Assembly: GCF_026015295.1 (NCBI RefSeq)
Contig: NZ_JAPDUW010000001.1
Span: forward strand, 3,740,001 to 3,804,000
DNA length: 64,000 nucleotides
From: Segatella copri
GTDB taxonomy: Bacteria; Bacteroidota; Bacteroidia; Bacteroidales; Bacteroidaceae
Reading direction: 5' to 3'
The notes under the pieces were generated by a model that ran no database searches, was not told the DNA's origin, and saw nothing but the letters and a program-made list of their open reading frames with translations. Every line of letters starts with the position of its first letter. Within the stretch, counting starts at the first letter, position 1. Shown piece by piece: positions 44,972 to 51,770 of this stretch. The position numbers were made by a program, and so were the translations under genes.

Positions 44972-45958
44972 TTAATCAGTCTCTTTTTCGGTAATGGTTT
45001 CTTTTCCCCAAGGTTTCGCACTTATGGCGCCCCCTTGCACTACATCCTTACCTGCCAACAGATGCAACTCATGTTTTTTACCGGATTCAAATGTCACAGC
45101 GTCGGTGGCAGTCCAGATATATTCTGTATTATTCACCTTGAACGAAATACTAAAATTACCAGCAGCAACGGTCTGTGGAATCACAATGGCAGAATAGTTG
45201 AAGACTGCATGGGCGGTTGCGTTCTCTGCCGGCGTGAATCCTGTAGTTTCTGGAGTAATGGCTGCTGTCTGGGTACCATCAACTTGAACACTTATAGGGC
45301 TTGCAGAGAAATCCACTTTGCTGCTGATAATGGTGCCATTCACCTTGACATCAGTTACAAATCCTTTCGTAACCGTATTATTATTCGTATTAAACTGGTC
45401 TCTCAACTCGATAATGAGATTCAGCTGACTGAGGAGATGGGTGAATGCGACCTCAACCGCTTTGCTGGTATTCAATTCCGAAACAGGCGTGAATCCCGTT
45501 TGCTTAAATACAATAAGGTCGGATGAATAGTCTTCAGCATTGCTTTGGTCTTCTTTTACAGAAAAGGCATAATCAGTCTTTCCGAAGACTTTAACTTTGC
45601 CATTTGCATCTTCGGTAGTCTCCTGATATGGCGCATAAGCCAGAATATCAACAGCTGTAGTTGAATTCTGCCACAACATTTGGGTAGCCGGAATCCAATT
45701 GTAGCCTTTCTGTGATACCTTGATATTATCATAGGTATATTTTTCGCTATTAGCATTTTTGATGCAGAAGCCGAACGATTTAAGCTTGTCCGTACTGTTT
45801 CCGTAAGAGGCACGGGTATTCATGCCATCTACACTTGTCATGATTCTAACCACATTATCCATTGGATAATTGTTCTGTGCCAATTCATCCTCACTGGAGC
45901 AGCTGGCAAAAACTGCCGTTGCCAAAGCTGCCATTGTTAATATTTTAATTGCTTTCAT
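44972..45958 (-). CDS. Fimbrillin family protein (Mfa-like pilin)
   Basis: 328-residue lipoprotein with signal 'MKAIKILTMAALATAVFASC' and the cysteine at residue 20. 'YNWIPATQMLWQNSTTAVDI' and 'VAFTHLLSQLNLIIEL' are fimbrillin landmarks: the first marks the strand before the pilin core, the second the conserved hydrophobic strand. Type V pilins are exported as lipoproteins, cut by a trypsin-like protease and polymerised by strand exchange. No clear cleavage arginine can be assigned. It lies third in the minus-strand pilus operon, 33 bases after the previous stop. Confidence 0.82.
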   Translation of the reverse strand: MKAIKILTMAALATAVFASCSSEDELAQNNYPMDNVVRIMTSVDGMNTRASYGNSTDKLKSFGFCIKNANSEKYTYDNIKVSQKGYNWIPATQMLWQNSTTAVDILAYAPYQETTEDANGKVKVFGKTDYAFSVKEDQSNAEDYSSDLIVFKQTGFTPVSELNTSKAVEVAFTHLLSQLNLIIELRDQFNTNNNTVTKGFVTDVKVNGTIISSKVDFSASPISVQVDGTQTAAITPETTGFTPAENATAHAVFNYSAIVIPQTVAAGNFSISFKVNNTEYIWTATDAVTFESGKKHELHLLAGKDVVQGGAISAKPWGKETITEKETD

Positions 45959-45991
45959 ATTGTCGAATTTTATGTTTTAATTTTAAGAAAG

Positions 45992-46906
45992 TTACTCGTG
46001 AGCCTCGCCCTTGATAGGGTCGCCTGTAGAACCCCAGCCAGAGATGTTTACATCGCCAAGTTTTATGACGTCACGTCCTACCTCCAGGTTGATGGTGGTA
46101 ATCTTGCCACTCTCAAACTTGAAAGGTGTGCCGTTGTCGTAGATGAAGTCCTTGCCGCCAATGGTGATAGTAATCTTCTGAACACCATCCTGCGGGATGA
46201 TGATGGAAGCATATTTCTTGTTGGCGGTTAATGCAGGCATGTCGAAGTCTGCTTTATCTTCTGCTACAGCAGATGGGGTGACAACCTTGGTCAGATAATT
46301 GACGGTTGCTTTTTTTGCGGCATTGCCTACAGCTACCTTATCTACGGTAGGTCCCTCTGCTCCCCACTGATTCTTATAGGTAAGGTTCACCACAAGTTTT
46401 GCCATTACGTGGGTGAATGTGAGAGGTACTGTTTGCTGTTCATCGACATTATAGGATAAGCCATCTTTGTTGACTGCCACCAAGAGATCGCTTTCTGTTT
46501 GCTTATTCACATCGAATGTATATTCTCCAGCGGTAAGGTCGGATATTGCTGCAGTTGGATAGACACCGATGAAATAATGCTTGTCACGGTTGTTCTTCCA
46601 AAGCATCTGTGGAGTGGATACCCATGAACCGTTTGTCAGCTTATTAATGGCGTTATTCACCACACGCTCGCGTGTCTCTGGAGCAATAGTTGCATCGCCA
46701 GTCCAGGCATATACACTGATTTCATCACCCTCTTCAAAGGTTTGTCCACCCTTCTCATCTGTGGCAACACGTGTCATATTGCCGATACTGGTTGAAACGG
46801 TGATGTACTTGGAGGTCTCGCCTCCGATACCGTTCTCGTTGTCAGAACAACTGCCCAATGTCAAAGCCATTGCCATCAGGGCAAAGAGATAAGTTTTCTT
46901 TTTCAT
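45992..46906 (-). CDS. Fimbrillin family protein (Mfa-like pilin)
   Basis: 304-residue lipoprotein with signal ending 'ALTLGSCSDNENG'. 'EEGDEISVYAWTGDA', 'NGSWVSTPQMLWKNNRDKHY' and 'LTFTHVMAKLVVNLTY' match the fimbrillin core; the C-terminal 'GRDVIKLGDVNISGWGSTGD' is the usual end of these proteins, close to the other pilin's 'GKDVVQGGAISAKPWG'. Encoded second in the operon, after the Mfa2-like gene and before the third gene, it is probably the stalk or adaptor pilin. Which of the two pilins makes the stalk cannot be decided from sequence. Confidence 0.82.
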   Translation of the reverse strand: MKKKTYLFALMAMALTLGSCSDNENGIGGETSKYITVSTSIGNMTRVATDEKGGQTFEEGDEISVYAWTGDATIAPETRERVVNNAINKLTNGSWVSTPQMLWKNNRDKHYFIGVYPTAAISDLTAGEYTFDVNKQTESDLLVAVNKDGLSYNVDEQQTVPLTFTHVMAKLVVNLTYKNQWGAEGPTVDKVAVGNAAKKATVNYLTKVVTPSAVAEDKADFDMPALTANKKYASIIIPQDGVQKITITIGGKDFIYDNGTPFKFESGKITTINLEVGRDVIKLGDVNISGWGSTGDPIKGEAHE

Positions 46907-46967
46907 TGTCTTTTACTATTATATGTTTATATTCTTGTTTTGATTCTTGCTTAAATGAGAGGGGCGC

Positions 46968-47936
46968 TTAATCTTCAGGATTCAGGATTTCACCACGGTA
47001 TATCCATTCCTCAGTCCAATCATCTATCTTCGTGCTCGTAAGATACATGTAAGGTTTCATCTCCTCAAATTCCAAGTTTATCTTGTACTTGCCGCCAGAC
47101 TTCATGACAGGTGCTTCGATGTCGTAGTTGCTAACTACTCCCCCAGGAGAAATCAGTTGGATAAACAACTTGGTGTTATGAAAACCATTGGCTGTCGGCA
47201 TCAAGCGTAATGTTTCCGTTTTTAAAGTTTCGCCAGGCACTGCGATTCTCAAAGGTATATCACACTCTTCCTTGGTATAACTTGCCGTCCCAAATGTTCC
47301 ATCCTCATTCTTTTGCAGGGGAAGGAGTCCGGTTGCCACATTCAGAACCTTACCTATCATTGCAAAATTGTCAGGAACTCCTTCAATGAAGATGGTCAAT
47401 TCTGCAAGTATATGTCGCATTTCATTTTTTGTTATGTAGTTGACATTTGATTTGTCAATACCGATGTCCGTGACACCATAATAGGCATGGTCGGGAGAGG
47501 CACTTGGATTGGACAATCCAAACATGAGTTGGTTCATGTTGAGGGTTGCCCTTGTAGCCTCACCGATAAAAAACGGTTCTATAAGGTTGGTGGTAGCCAG
47601 AATCTGATAATGCCCTACTGGAAGAGCGAAGCGTTGGCTTGCTACCTCCTGCGCACTGCCACCATGTTTTTCCTCAACAAGCGAGCCGTCATCGGCATTG
47701 AATATCCAGAGCTTCACATCCTTCACTTCCGTACCTTGGTCGGCTTCATCCGCCCAAGTGAGCGATACTGACAAACCACCCTCATCCTCACCATCATGAA
47801 CATCATGGTCGCAACTTGCCAACAGGCATGGGACACATAACAGCACCCATAACCAAATATTAAATCTTCTTTTTGGAAGAATAAAAGCAAGTGCTGCGAC
47901 CAGTAACCGTTCTTTTCCAGTTAAGTAATTTCTCAT
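46968..47936 (-). CDS. FimB/Mfa2-like pilus anchor lipoprotein
   Basis: 322-residue protein, first gene of the pilus operon. It has an unusually long signal (about 40 residues) ending 'PCLLASCDHDVHDG'. 'DVKLWIFNADDGSLV', 'RFALPVGHYQILATTNL' and 'TIFIEGVPDNFAMIGKV' resemble FimB/Mfa2 anchor subunits, which cap the pilus base and fix it in the outer membrane; DUF5119-like proteins are an alternative. The start at 47936 is the only ATG before the signal; a non-ATG start nearer 'RRFNIWLWVLL' is possible. Transcription runs leftwards into the two pilins and the LRR protein. Confidence 0.68.
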   Translation of the reverse strand: MRNYLTGKERLLVAALAFILPKRRFNIWLWVLLCVPCLLASCDHDVHDGEDEGGLSVSLTWADEADQGTEVKDVKLWIFNADDGSLVEEKHGGSAQEVASQRFALPVGHYQILATTNLIEPFFIGEATRATLNMNQLMFGLSNPSASPDHAYYGVTDIGIDKSNVNYITKNEMRHILAELTIFIEGVPDNFAMIGKVLNVATGLLPLQKNEDGTFGTASYTKEECDIPLRIAVPGETLKTETLRLMPTANGFHNTKLFIQLISPGGVVSNYDIEAPVMKSGGKYKINLEFEEMKPYMYLTSTKIDDWTEEWIYRGEILNPED

Positions 47937-48013
47937 ATTAATCTATTATGTTTTGATTATAATTTACGACATTTTAAATCTTTACTTGATACAGATTATA
48001 AAAAATCCAGGTG

Positions 48014-48048
48014 CAAAGTTAAGGGTTTTATATGAAAGCGGGGGGGGG
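48014..48048 (-). promoter_or_regulatory. Pilus operon promoter with a nine-base C tract at the -33 position
   Basis: Minus-strand TAACTTTG lies at 48021-48014, about 78 bases before the first pilus gene. The place for the TTTG (-33) element is taken by a C9 run (plus strand G9, 48040-48048), starting 18 bases from the -7 box. Homopolymers of this size change length by slippage, which would move or alter upstream promoter contacts. Confidence 0.6.
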
Positions 48049-48084
48049 TAATATTTGTTTTTTCAGGTATGATTTTTTGGTTTT

Positions 48085-48115
48085 AGGTGTCGCATTCGTG
48101 AGCAATGCGACACCT
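48085..48115. repeat. Perfect inverted repeat upstream of the pilus promoter
   Basis: AGGTGTCGCATT (48085-48096) and its complement (48104-48115) with a 7-base loop. Neither side has a T-run, so it is not a good terminator; it may be a protein-binding site for the pilus promoter about 40 bases away, or a leftover terminator. Confidence 0.6.
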
Positions 48116-48176
48116 TGTTAGTATTCTTTAACGTTTCCAGACTCTATTCAAGAAGTAATTATCAACAAAGACTAAT

Positions 48177-48208
48177 TATACGTCACCTGTTCATCGAGCA
48201 TATAGACC
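48177..48208 (+). repeat. Fragment of an Rpn-unit terminator
   Basis: 32 bases match the downstream half of the hairpin that follows the second Rpn gene (49301-49334) with about five differences. It stands directly before the conserved 5' flank of copy 2, as if an earlier adjacent unit had been deleted. Confidence 0.6.
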
Positions 48209-48274
48209 ATTCAACACTCCACATTCAACATTCAACAATCTCTAACTTTTTCCGAAACTTTTCCCTAAAATCTC

Positions 48275-48305
48275 TTGCGGGTTTGAAAATAAAGTCGTAA
48301 CTTTG
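48275..48305 (+). promoter_or_regulatory. Promoter of the second Rpn gene
   Basis: TTG at 48275-48277 and TAACTTTG at 48298-48305, 20 bases apart, colinear with the promoter of copy 1. Confidence 0.72.
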
Positions 48306-48326
48306 CGGCATGGATTTTTAATACAG

Positions 48327-49247
48327 TTGATTATGAAGCAGGTAGAAGAAAGATATATCAGCTTGCTGACCGACTTCGGTTTCAAGCGAATTTTCGGAAC
48401 AGCAATGAACAAGGATTTGCTCATTTGCTTCCTCAACAGCTTGTTTAATGGCAGACAGGTTGTGAAGGACGTGTCGTATCTGAATCCAGAGCACGTGGGA
48501 GATGTCTATACCGACCGCAGAGCCATCTTTGATGTATATTGCGAGGGCGAAAACGGCGAGAAGTTCATCGTTGAAATGCAGAATGCCTACCAGACATATT
48601 TCAAGGATCGTGCCCTTTTCTACTCAACCTTCCCTATCCGTGAACAGGCACCAAAGGGGAATGACTGGGATTTCAAGCTCAATCATGTCTATACCGTAGC
48701 CCTGCTCAACTTCAGCATGAACGAGGACGCATTCGACAAGGAGAAAATCCGCCATCATGTACAGTTGTGCGACACAGCTACCCACAAAGTATTTTACGAC
48801 AAACTCGAATATATCTATGTAGAGATTTCTAAGTTCAACAAACCCCTGGAAGAACTGGATACGCTCTACGAGAAGTGGCTCTATGCTCTGAAGAACCTCT
48901 ATAAGCTTACCCAGCGTCCGAAGGAGCTGTGCGATAAAGTCTTCGACCGCCTCTTCGAGGAAGCCGAGATAGCCAAGTTTACTCCGCAGGAAATGAGGGA
49001 GTACGAGACCAGCAAGATGGCATATCGCGACATCAAGAATTCCGTAGACACCGCTAAGCGTGAAGGTATAGCTGAGGGTAAGGAAATTGGTATGAAGGAA
49101 GGTATGGAGAAAGGTAGAGAAGAAGGCAAGCATGAGGCCAACACAGAAACAGCACAACGTTTGCTGGCAATGGGACTTTCTGCCGAACAGGTTGCCAAAG
49201 CTACCCAGCTACCTTTGGAAATCATTAAGAATCTGAGCAATTCATAA
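48327..49247 (+). CDS. Rpn-family PD-(D/E)XK nuclease, copy 2
   Basis: About 306 residues; nearly identical to copy 1 up to 'EKGREEGK' near residue 262 (K to S, E to D, I to V, S to P and Q to E are the only replacements I see). The active-site motif 'IFDVYCEGENGEKFIVEMQ' is intact. The C-terminus is unrelated to copy 1: 'TAQRLLAMGLSAEQVAKATQ' and 'LPLEIIKNLSNS', a form common at the end of other Rpn proteins. After the stop, a remnant of the copy-1 end (AGCGGAGATGTAG) remains at about 49259, followed by the shared 3' flank, so only the C-terminal segment has been exchanged. Confidence 0.88.
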   Translation: MIMKQVEERYISLLTDFGFKRIFGTAMNKDLLICFLNSLFNGRQVVKDVSYLNPEHVGDVYTDRRAIFDVYCEGENGEKFIVEMQNAYQTYFKDRALFYSTFPIREQAPKGNDWDFKLNHVYTVALLNFSMNEDAFDKEKIRHHVQLCDTATHKVFYDKLEYIYVEISKFNKPLEELDTLYEKWLYALKNLYKLTQRPKELCDKVFDRLFEEAEIAKFTPQEMREYETSKMAYRDIKNSVDTAKREGIAEGKEIGMKEGMEKGREEGKHEANTETAQRLLAMGLSAEQVAKATQLPLEIIKNLSNS

Positions 49248-49292
49248 AAAATATAATAGCGGAGATGTAGATTACGAATATCTCCATACAAT

Positions 49293-49345
49293 CAAGGGTC
49301 TATACGCCACCTGTTCATCGTGGCATATAGATCCTTGTCGTTTTT
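49293..49345 (+). terminator. Terminator after the second Rpn gene
   Basis: 12-bp stem (49293-49304 with 49326-49337, one G-T pair) and a T-run; homologous to 43361-43412. Confidence 0.78.
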
Positions 49346-49390
49346 TATTCATTTTATCCATCGTATTGAATAAAATCAGTACTTTTTTAT

Positions 49391-49462
49391 TCAATACGAA
49401 TGATTTTCAGCCATTTTCTCCCGCCATTCGGTAGGAGTACAACCAAAAGCGTTCTTTGTATA
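49391..49462 (-). pseudogene. 3' end of an AraC-family regulator (remnant)
   Basis: On the minus strand 23 codons before a stop read 'YTKNAFGCTPTEWREKM' and a short tail. The 'FGxTPxEWR' pattern is the hallmark of the second helix-turn-helix of AraC-type regulators. Just upstream (toward 49463) the frame no longer matches and a hairpin begins, so the rest of the gene, more than 90% of a normal regulator, has been lost. It lies between the second Rpn unit and the DUF4840 gene. Confidence 0.6.
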
Positions 49463-49471
49463 AATGCAACA

Positions 49472-49520
49472 AGGCGCAACCTTCTCACGAAGACTGCGCC
49501 TCTAATAGTTTTCTTTTTTG
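49472..49520 (+). terminator. Hairpin with T-rich tail
   Basis: Outer stem AGGCGCA (49472-49478) with 49495-49501, inner CTTC/GAAG stem, followed on the plus strand by a T-rich stretch. In the minus direction it lies about 125 bases after the DUF4840 stop and could end that transcript, although the T-run is better on the plus strand. Confidence 0.65.
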
Positions 49521-49625
49521 TTTAATTTTTAAGAGAGTATTAACATATATATATTTGTAAGTGTAAGTTTCTTACTTGATATATAAGGATTACTGCTCCT
49601 TGTGCAACTTAGCTCTTAGATGGGC

Positions 49626-50270
49626 TTAGAGTTCCATCTCGAGCATAGCGTAGTAAGCCTGTGGATAACCACGGTAAACGTATGACTTGAGAGCATTTGC
49701 CTTAGTCTGACCATCTACGAGCACTCTGCCTGGTGTGATATATACACCGAGCTCCTTCTTGTTGTTGGTCTTCTTTGTGCCGATGTAAGCCAAGCTATAG
49801 TTGTTCAAGCCGCTATAGAACTGAATCTGCACCTTCTTGCCATCAGCATTGGTGTAAGTGATGTCTTGAGTAGCAGTGATAAACAACTGCTGAGCTGCAT
49901 TGTAAGGCAGCAACTTAATCTTTAAGTCCTGTGCAGGCAACTTCTCTACCTCAGCTTTCAGTGTGGCATCGCTGAAGTACTTTGCAAACTTGCTCACCTC
50001 TACCTGTCTAACAGTGAGCATACTGTCGCTAGGAGTTACATAGCAATAAGTGGTAACTGAATCCTTGTCAAACTTCTCTGCATCTGTAGCGCCTACGCTG
50101 CCAGGGAAGAGGATTCCACCATTGTGCATACCCTGAATCTGGCTGAAGAGAGCCTGAGACTCCTGAGGCGTTGGCCACTGGAAGCCATCGCTGTCGTCTG
50201 TATTACAAGAAGTGAATGCGAAAGCTGCAACGAAGGCAGCTACAATTGAGAATAATTTGATTTTTTTCAT
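49626..50270 (-). CDS. DUF4840-like lipoprotein
   Basis: 214-residue lipoprotein: signal 'MKKIKLFSIVAAFVAAFAF', then 'TSCNTDDSDG' with the cysteine near residue 22. The mature region is beta-rich ('DITYTNADGKKVQIQFYSGL', 'LGVYITPGRVLVDG'). It resembles the Bacteroidales DUF4840 family, for which no function is known; the name is from memory. It stands alone, transcribed from a canonical promoter about 260 bases upstream, which leaves an unusually long leader. Confidence 0.6.
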   Translation of the reverse strand: MKKIKLFSIVAAFVAAFAFTSCNTDDSDGFQWPTPQESQALFSQIQGMHNGGILFPGSVGATDAEKFDKDSVTTYCYVTPSDSMLTVRQVEVSKFAKYFSDATLKAEVEKLPAQDLKIKLLPYNAAQQLFITATQDITYTNADGKKVQIQFYSGLNNYSLAYIGTKKTNNKKELGVYITPGRVLVDGQTKANALKSYVYRGYPQAYYAMLEMEL

Positions 50271-50533
50271 TTTGCTATTATGTTTTGATTCTTATTTTTC
50301 TCATATTTCTCAGCCTAAATGTACCCCGATATGGTTGCCCGAGGCTCTTCAGTCCTTGTATAAAACAAGAAAAGGCGGGAAACTTGCATCACTTTTAGTT
50401 AATTCCTGTTAATGTTCATCACTTGTCCATTTCATAGAGCACTTTTGCCAATGTATCGTAACCTCTGACTTTCAGTTCTTAGTTGTTTGAGCTTTTTACT
50501 GTGTTAAGTCTAGGTTTGTCCTACATAGCGATG

Positions 50534-50564
50534 CAAAGTTAGTGTTTTATTTTGAATTACGCAA
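50534..50564 (-). promoter_or_regulatory. Promoter of the DUF4840 gene
   Basis: Minus-strand TTG (50564-50562) and TAACTTTG (50541-50534) with 20-base spacing. Confidence 0.7.
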
Positions 50565-50604
50565 GAAATTTATGATTTTCTTTCTCTTTTTCGCATAAAA
50601 ATAC

Positions 50605-50612
50605 TACTTTTG
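50605..50612 (+). promoter_or_regulatory. -7 promoter element of the nuclease gene
   Basis: TACTTTTG fits TAnnTTTG; the -33 site is poor. Start codon 88 bases downstream. Confidence 0.5.
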
Positions 50613-50700
50613 TGGAGATTTTAGGGATTATTCACCTAAAAGCGGAATGAACAGTGTAGACTCTGAGTCTCATGGAAAATGAATTAATGATGAATCTGAT

Positions 50701-51537
50701 ATGAAAAAGAAAGTAGGTACATTTAAGATTTGGCTGTTGGCGATAGCCGCAGTAGTGGCGTTTTCTGTCTTGCCGAAGGTTTCTTCGCTGGCAACAGAAG
50801 ATCAGGCACTTGTTGTAAAGGAGAATAAGCAGGAACCTGCTGGAGAGCGTGCAAATCTGGAGGCGCAGGGCCTGGAGATTCCGGTATCTAAGGTTAAGGT
50901 ATCTGAGACCATCAAGCATCGGTTGGCTTATACGGTATCTTATAATCATGATACGAGACAGCCGAATTGGGTAGCCTGGGCGCTGACGGGAGAGCATGCA
51001 TCTGGTAAGTTGCCGCGCGGTAAGTTTGCTGATGATGAGGAGATGCCGGCACCCGTGGGTACTTTGGCGGATTATTACAACAGTGGTTTGGACAGGGGAC
51101 ACATGTGTCCGGCTGGTGACAACAAATGGAGTCGGCAGGCGATGGATGAATGTTTCCTGATGACCAATATGTGTCCGCAGAACCACAGTCTGAATGCGGG
51201 GGTATGGAACACGATAGAGCAACAGTGCCGCAACTGGGCGAAGCAGTATGGTAAGGTTTATATTGTCTGCGGACCGATATTTCTGAATAAGGAGCATCGC
51301 AAGTTGGGTAAGAACAAGGTGGTAGTGCCTGATGCCTTCTTCAAGGTGGTTCTTCATACGGGCAAGAATCCGCAAGCCATCGGCTTTATCTGCCGTAACC
51401 AGTCGCAGAAAGGCAGAAAAAAGACGGAATTTGTAAATTCTGTAGATGAAGTGGAGCGTATCACCGGCTATGATTTCTTCCCTCAGCTTCCGGATGATGT
51501 TGAGAAGAAGGTAGAGGCTAAGGCTGAAATGTTTTAA
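50701..51537 (+). CDS. Secreted DNA/RNA non-specific endonuclease (NucA type)
   Basis: 278-residue nuclease of the beta-beta-alpha-metal family. The active-site 'DRGHMCPAGDN' carries the catalytic histidine (about residue 140), and 'TNMCPQNHSLNAGVWN' supplies the metal-binding asparagine. An N-terminal hydrophobic segment (residues about 8-25) acts as signal or anchor, so the enzyme works outside the cytoplasm on DNA and RNA, perhaps for nutrient release. The family length and spacing are normal. It has its own promoter element and terminator and stands as a single-gene unit. Confidence 0.9.
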   Translation: MKKKVGTFKIWLLAIAAVVAFSVLPKVSSLATEDQALVVKENKQEPAGERANLEAQGLEIPVSKVKVSETIKHRLAYTVSYNHDTRQPNWVAWALTGEHASGKLPRGKFADDEEMPAPVGTLADYYNSGLDRGHMCPAGDNKWSRQAMDECFLMTNMCPQNHSLNAGVWNTIEQQCRNWAKQYGKVYIVCGPIFLNKEHRKLGKNKVVVPDAFFKVVLHTGKNPQAIGFICRNQSQKGRKKTEFVNSVDEVERITGYDFFPQLPDDVEKKVEAKAEMF

Positions 51538-51576
51538 AAAGGAATTTCTGCAGTATCCAGTAATAGGATATAACAA

Positions 51577-51608
51577 AAAAAGGCTTTCCGTAATGGAAAG
51601 CCTTTTTC
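51577..51608 (+). terminator. Terminator after the nuclease gene
   Basis: 13-bp stem (51577-51589 with 51595-51607), 5-base loop, T-rich 3' arm. Confidence 0.88.
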
Positions 51609-51619
51609 TTGAAGATCTG

Positions 51620-51692
51620 TGACTCGCATGGGGCTCGAACCCATGACCCCAACATTAAAAGTGTTGTGCTCTACCAGCTGAGCTAGCGAGTC
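51620..51692 (-). tRNA. tRNA-Lys (anticodon TTT)
   Basis: A 73-base cloverleaf on the minus strand: acceptor GACTCGC/GCGAGTC, D stem GCTC/GAGC, anticodon stem CAACA/TGTTG around CTTTTAA (anticodon TTT), T stem ATGGG/CCCAT with loop TTCGAGC, discriminator A. The 3' CCA is not encoded. Confidence 0.97.
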
Positions 51693-51770
51693 AATCTTCT
51701 GCTTTATGTTTCAAAAGCGAGTGCAAAGGTACGGCAAAAATCTGAAATAACCAAATATTTTGCCATATTT

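Larger units (their letters stand above)
50271..50700. other. Intergenic region with divergent promoters and a long minus-strand leader
   Basis: 430 bases between divergent genes. It holds the minus-strand promoter at 50564-50534, the plus-strand -7 element at 50605-50612, and an approximately 258-base leader before the DUF4840 gene. In the leader an AGCCT/AGGCT pair (about 50308-50348) encloses G-rich sequence and could fold. No other open frame is evident. Confidence 0.6.

Noticed and set aside
38574..50270. Integrative or conjugative element
   Set aside because: No integrase, relaxase, transposase with DDE motif, or attachment repeats were found; Rpn proteins are often labelled transposase but are nucleases.
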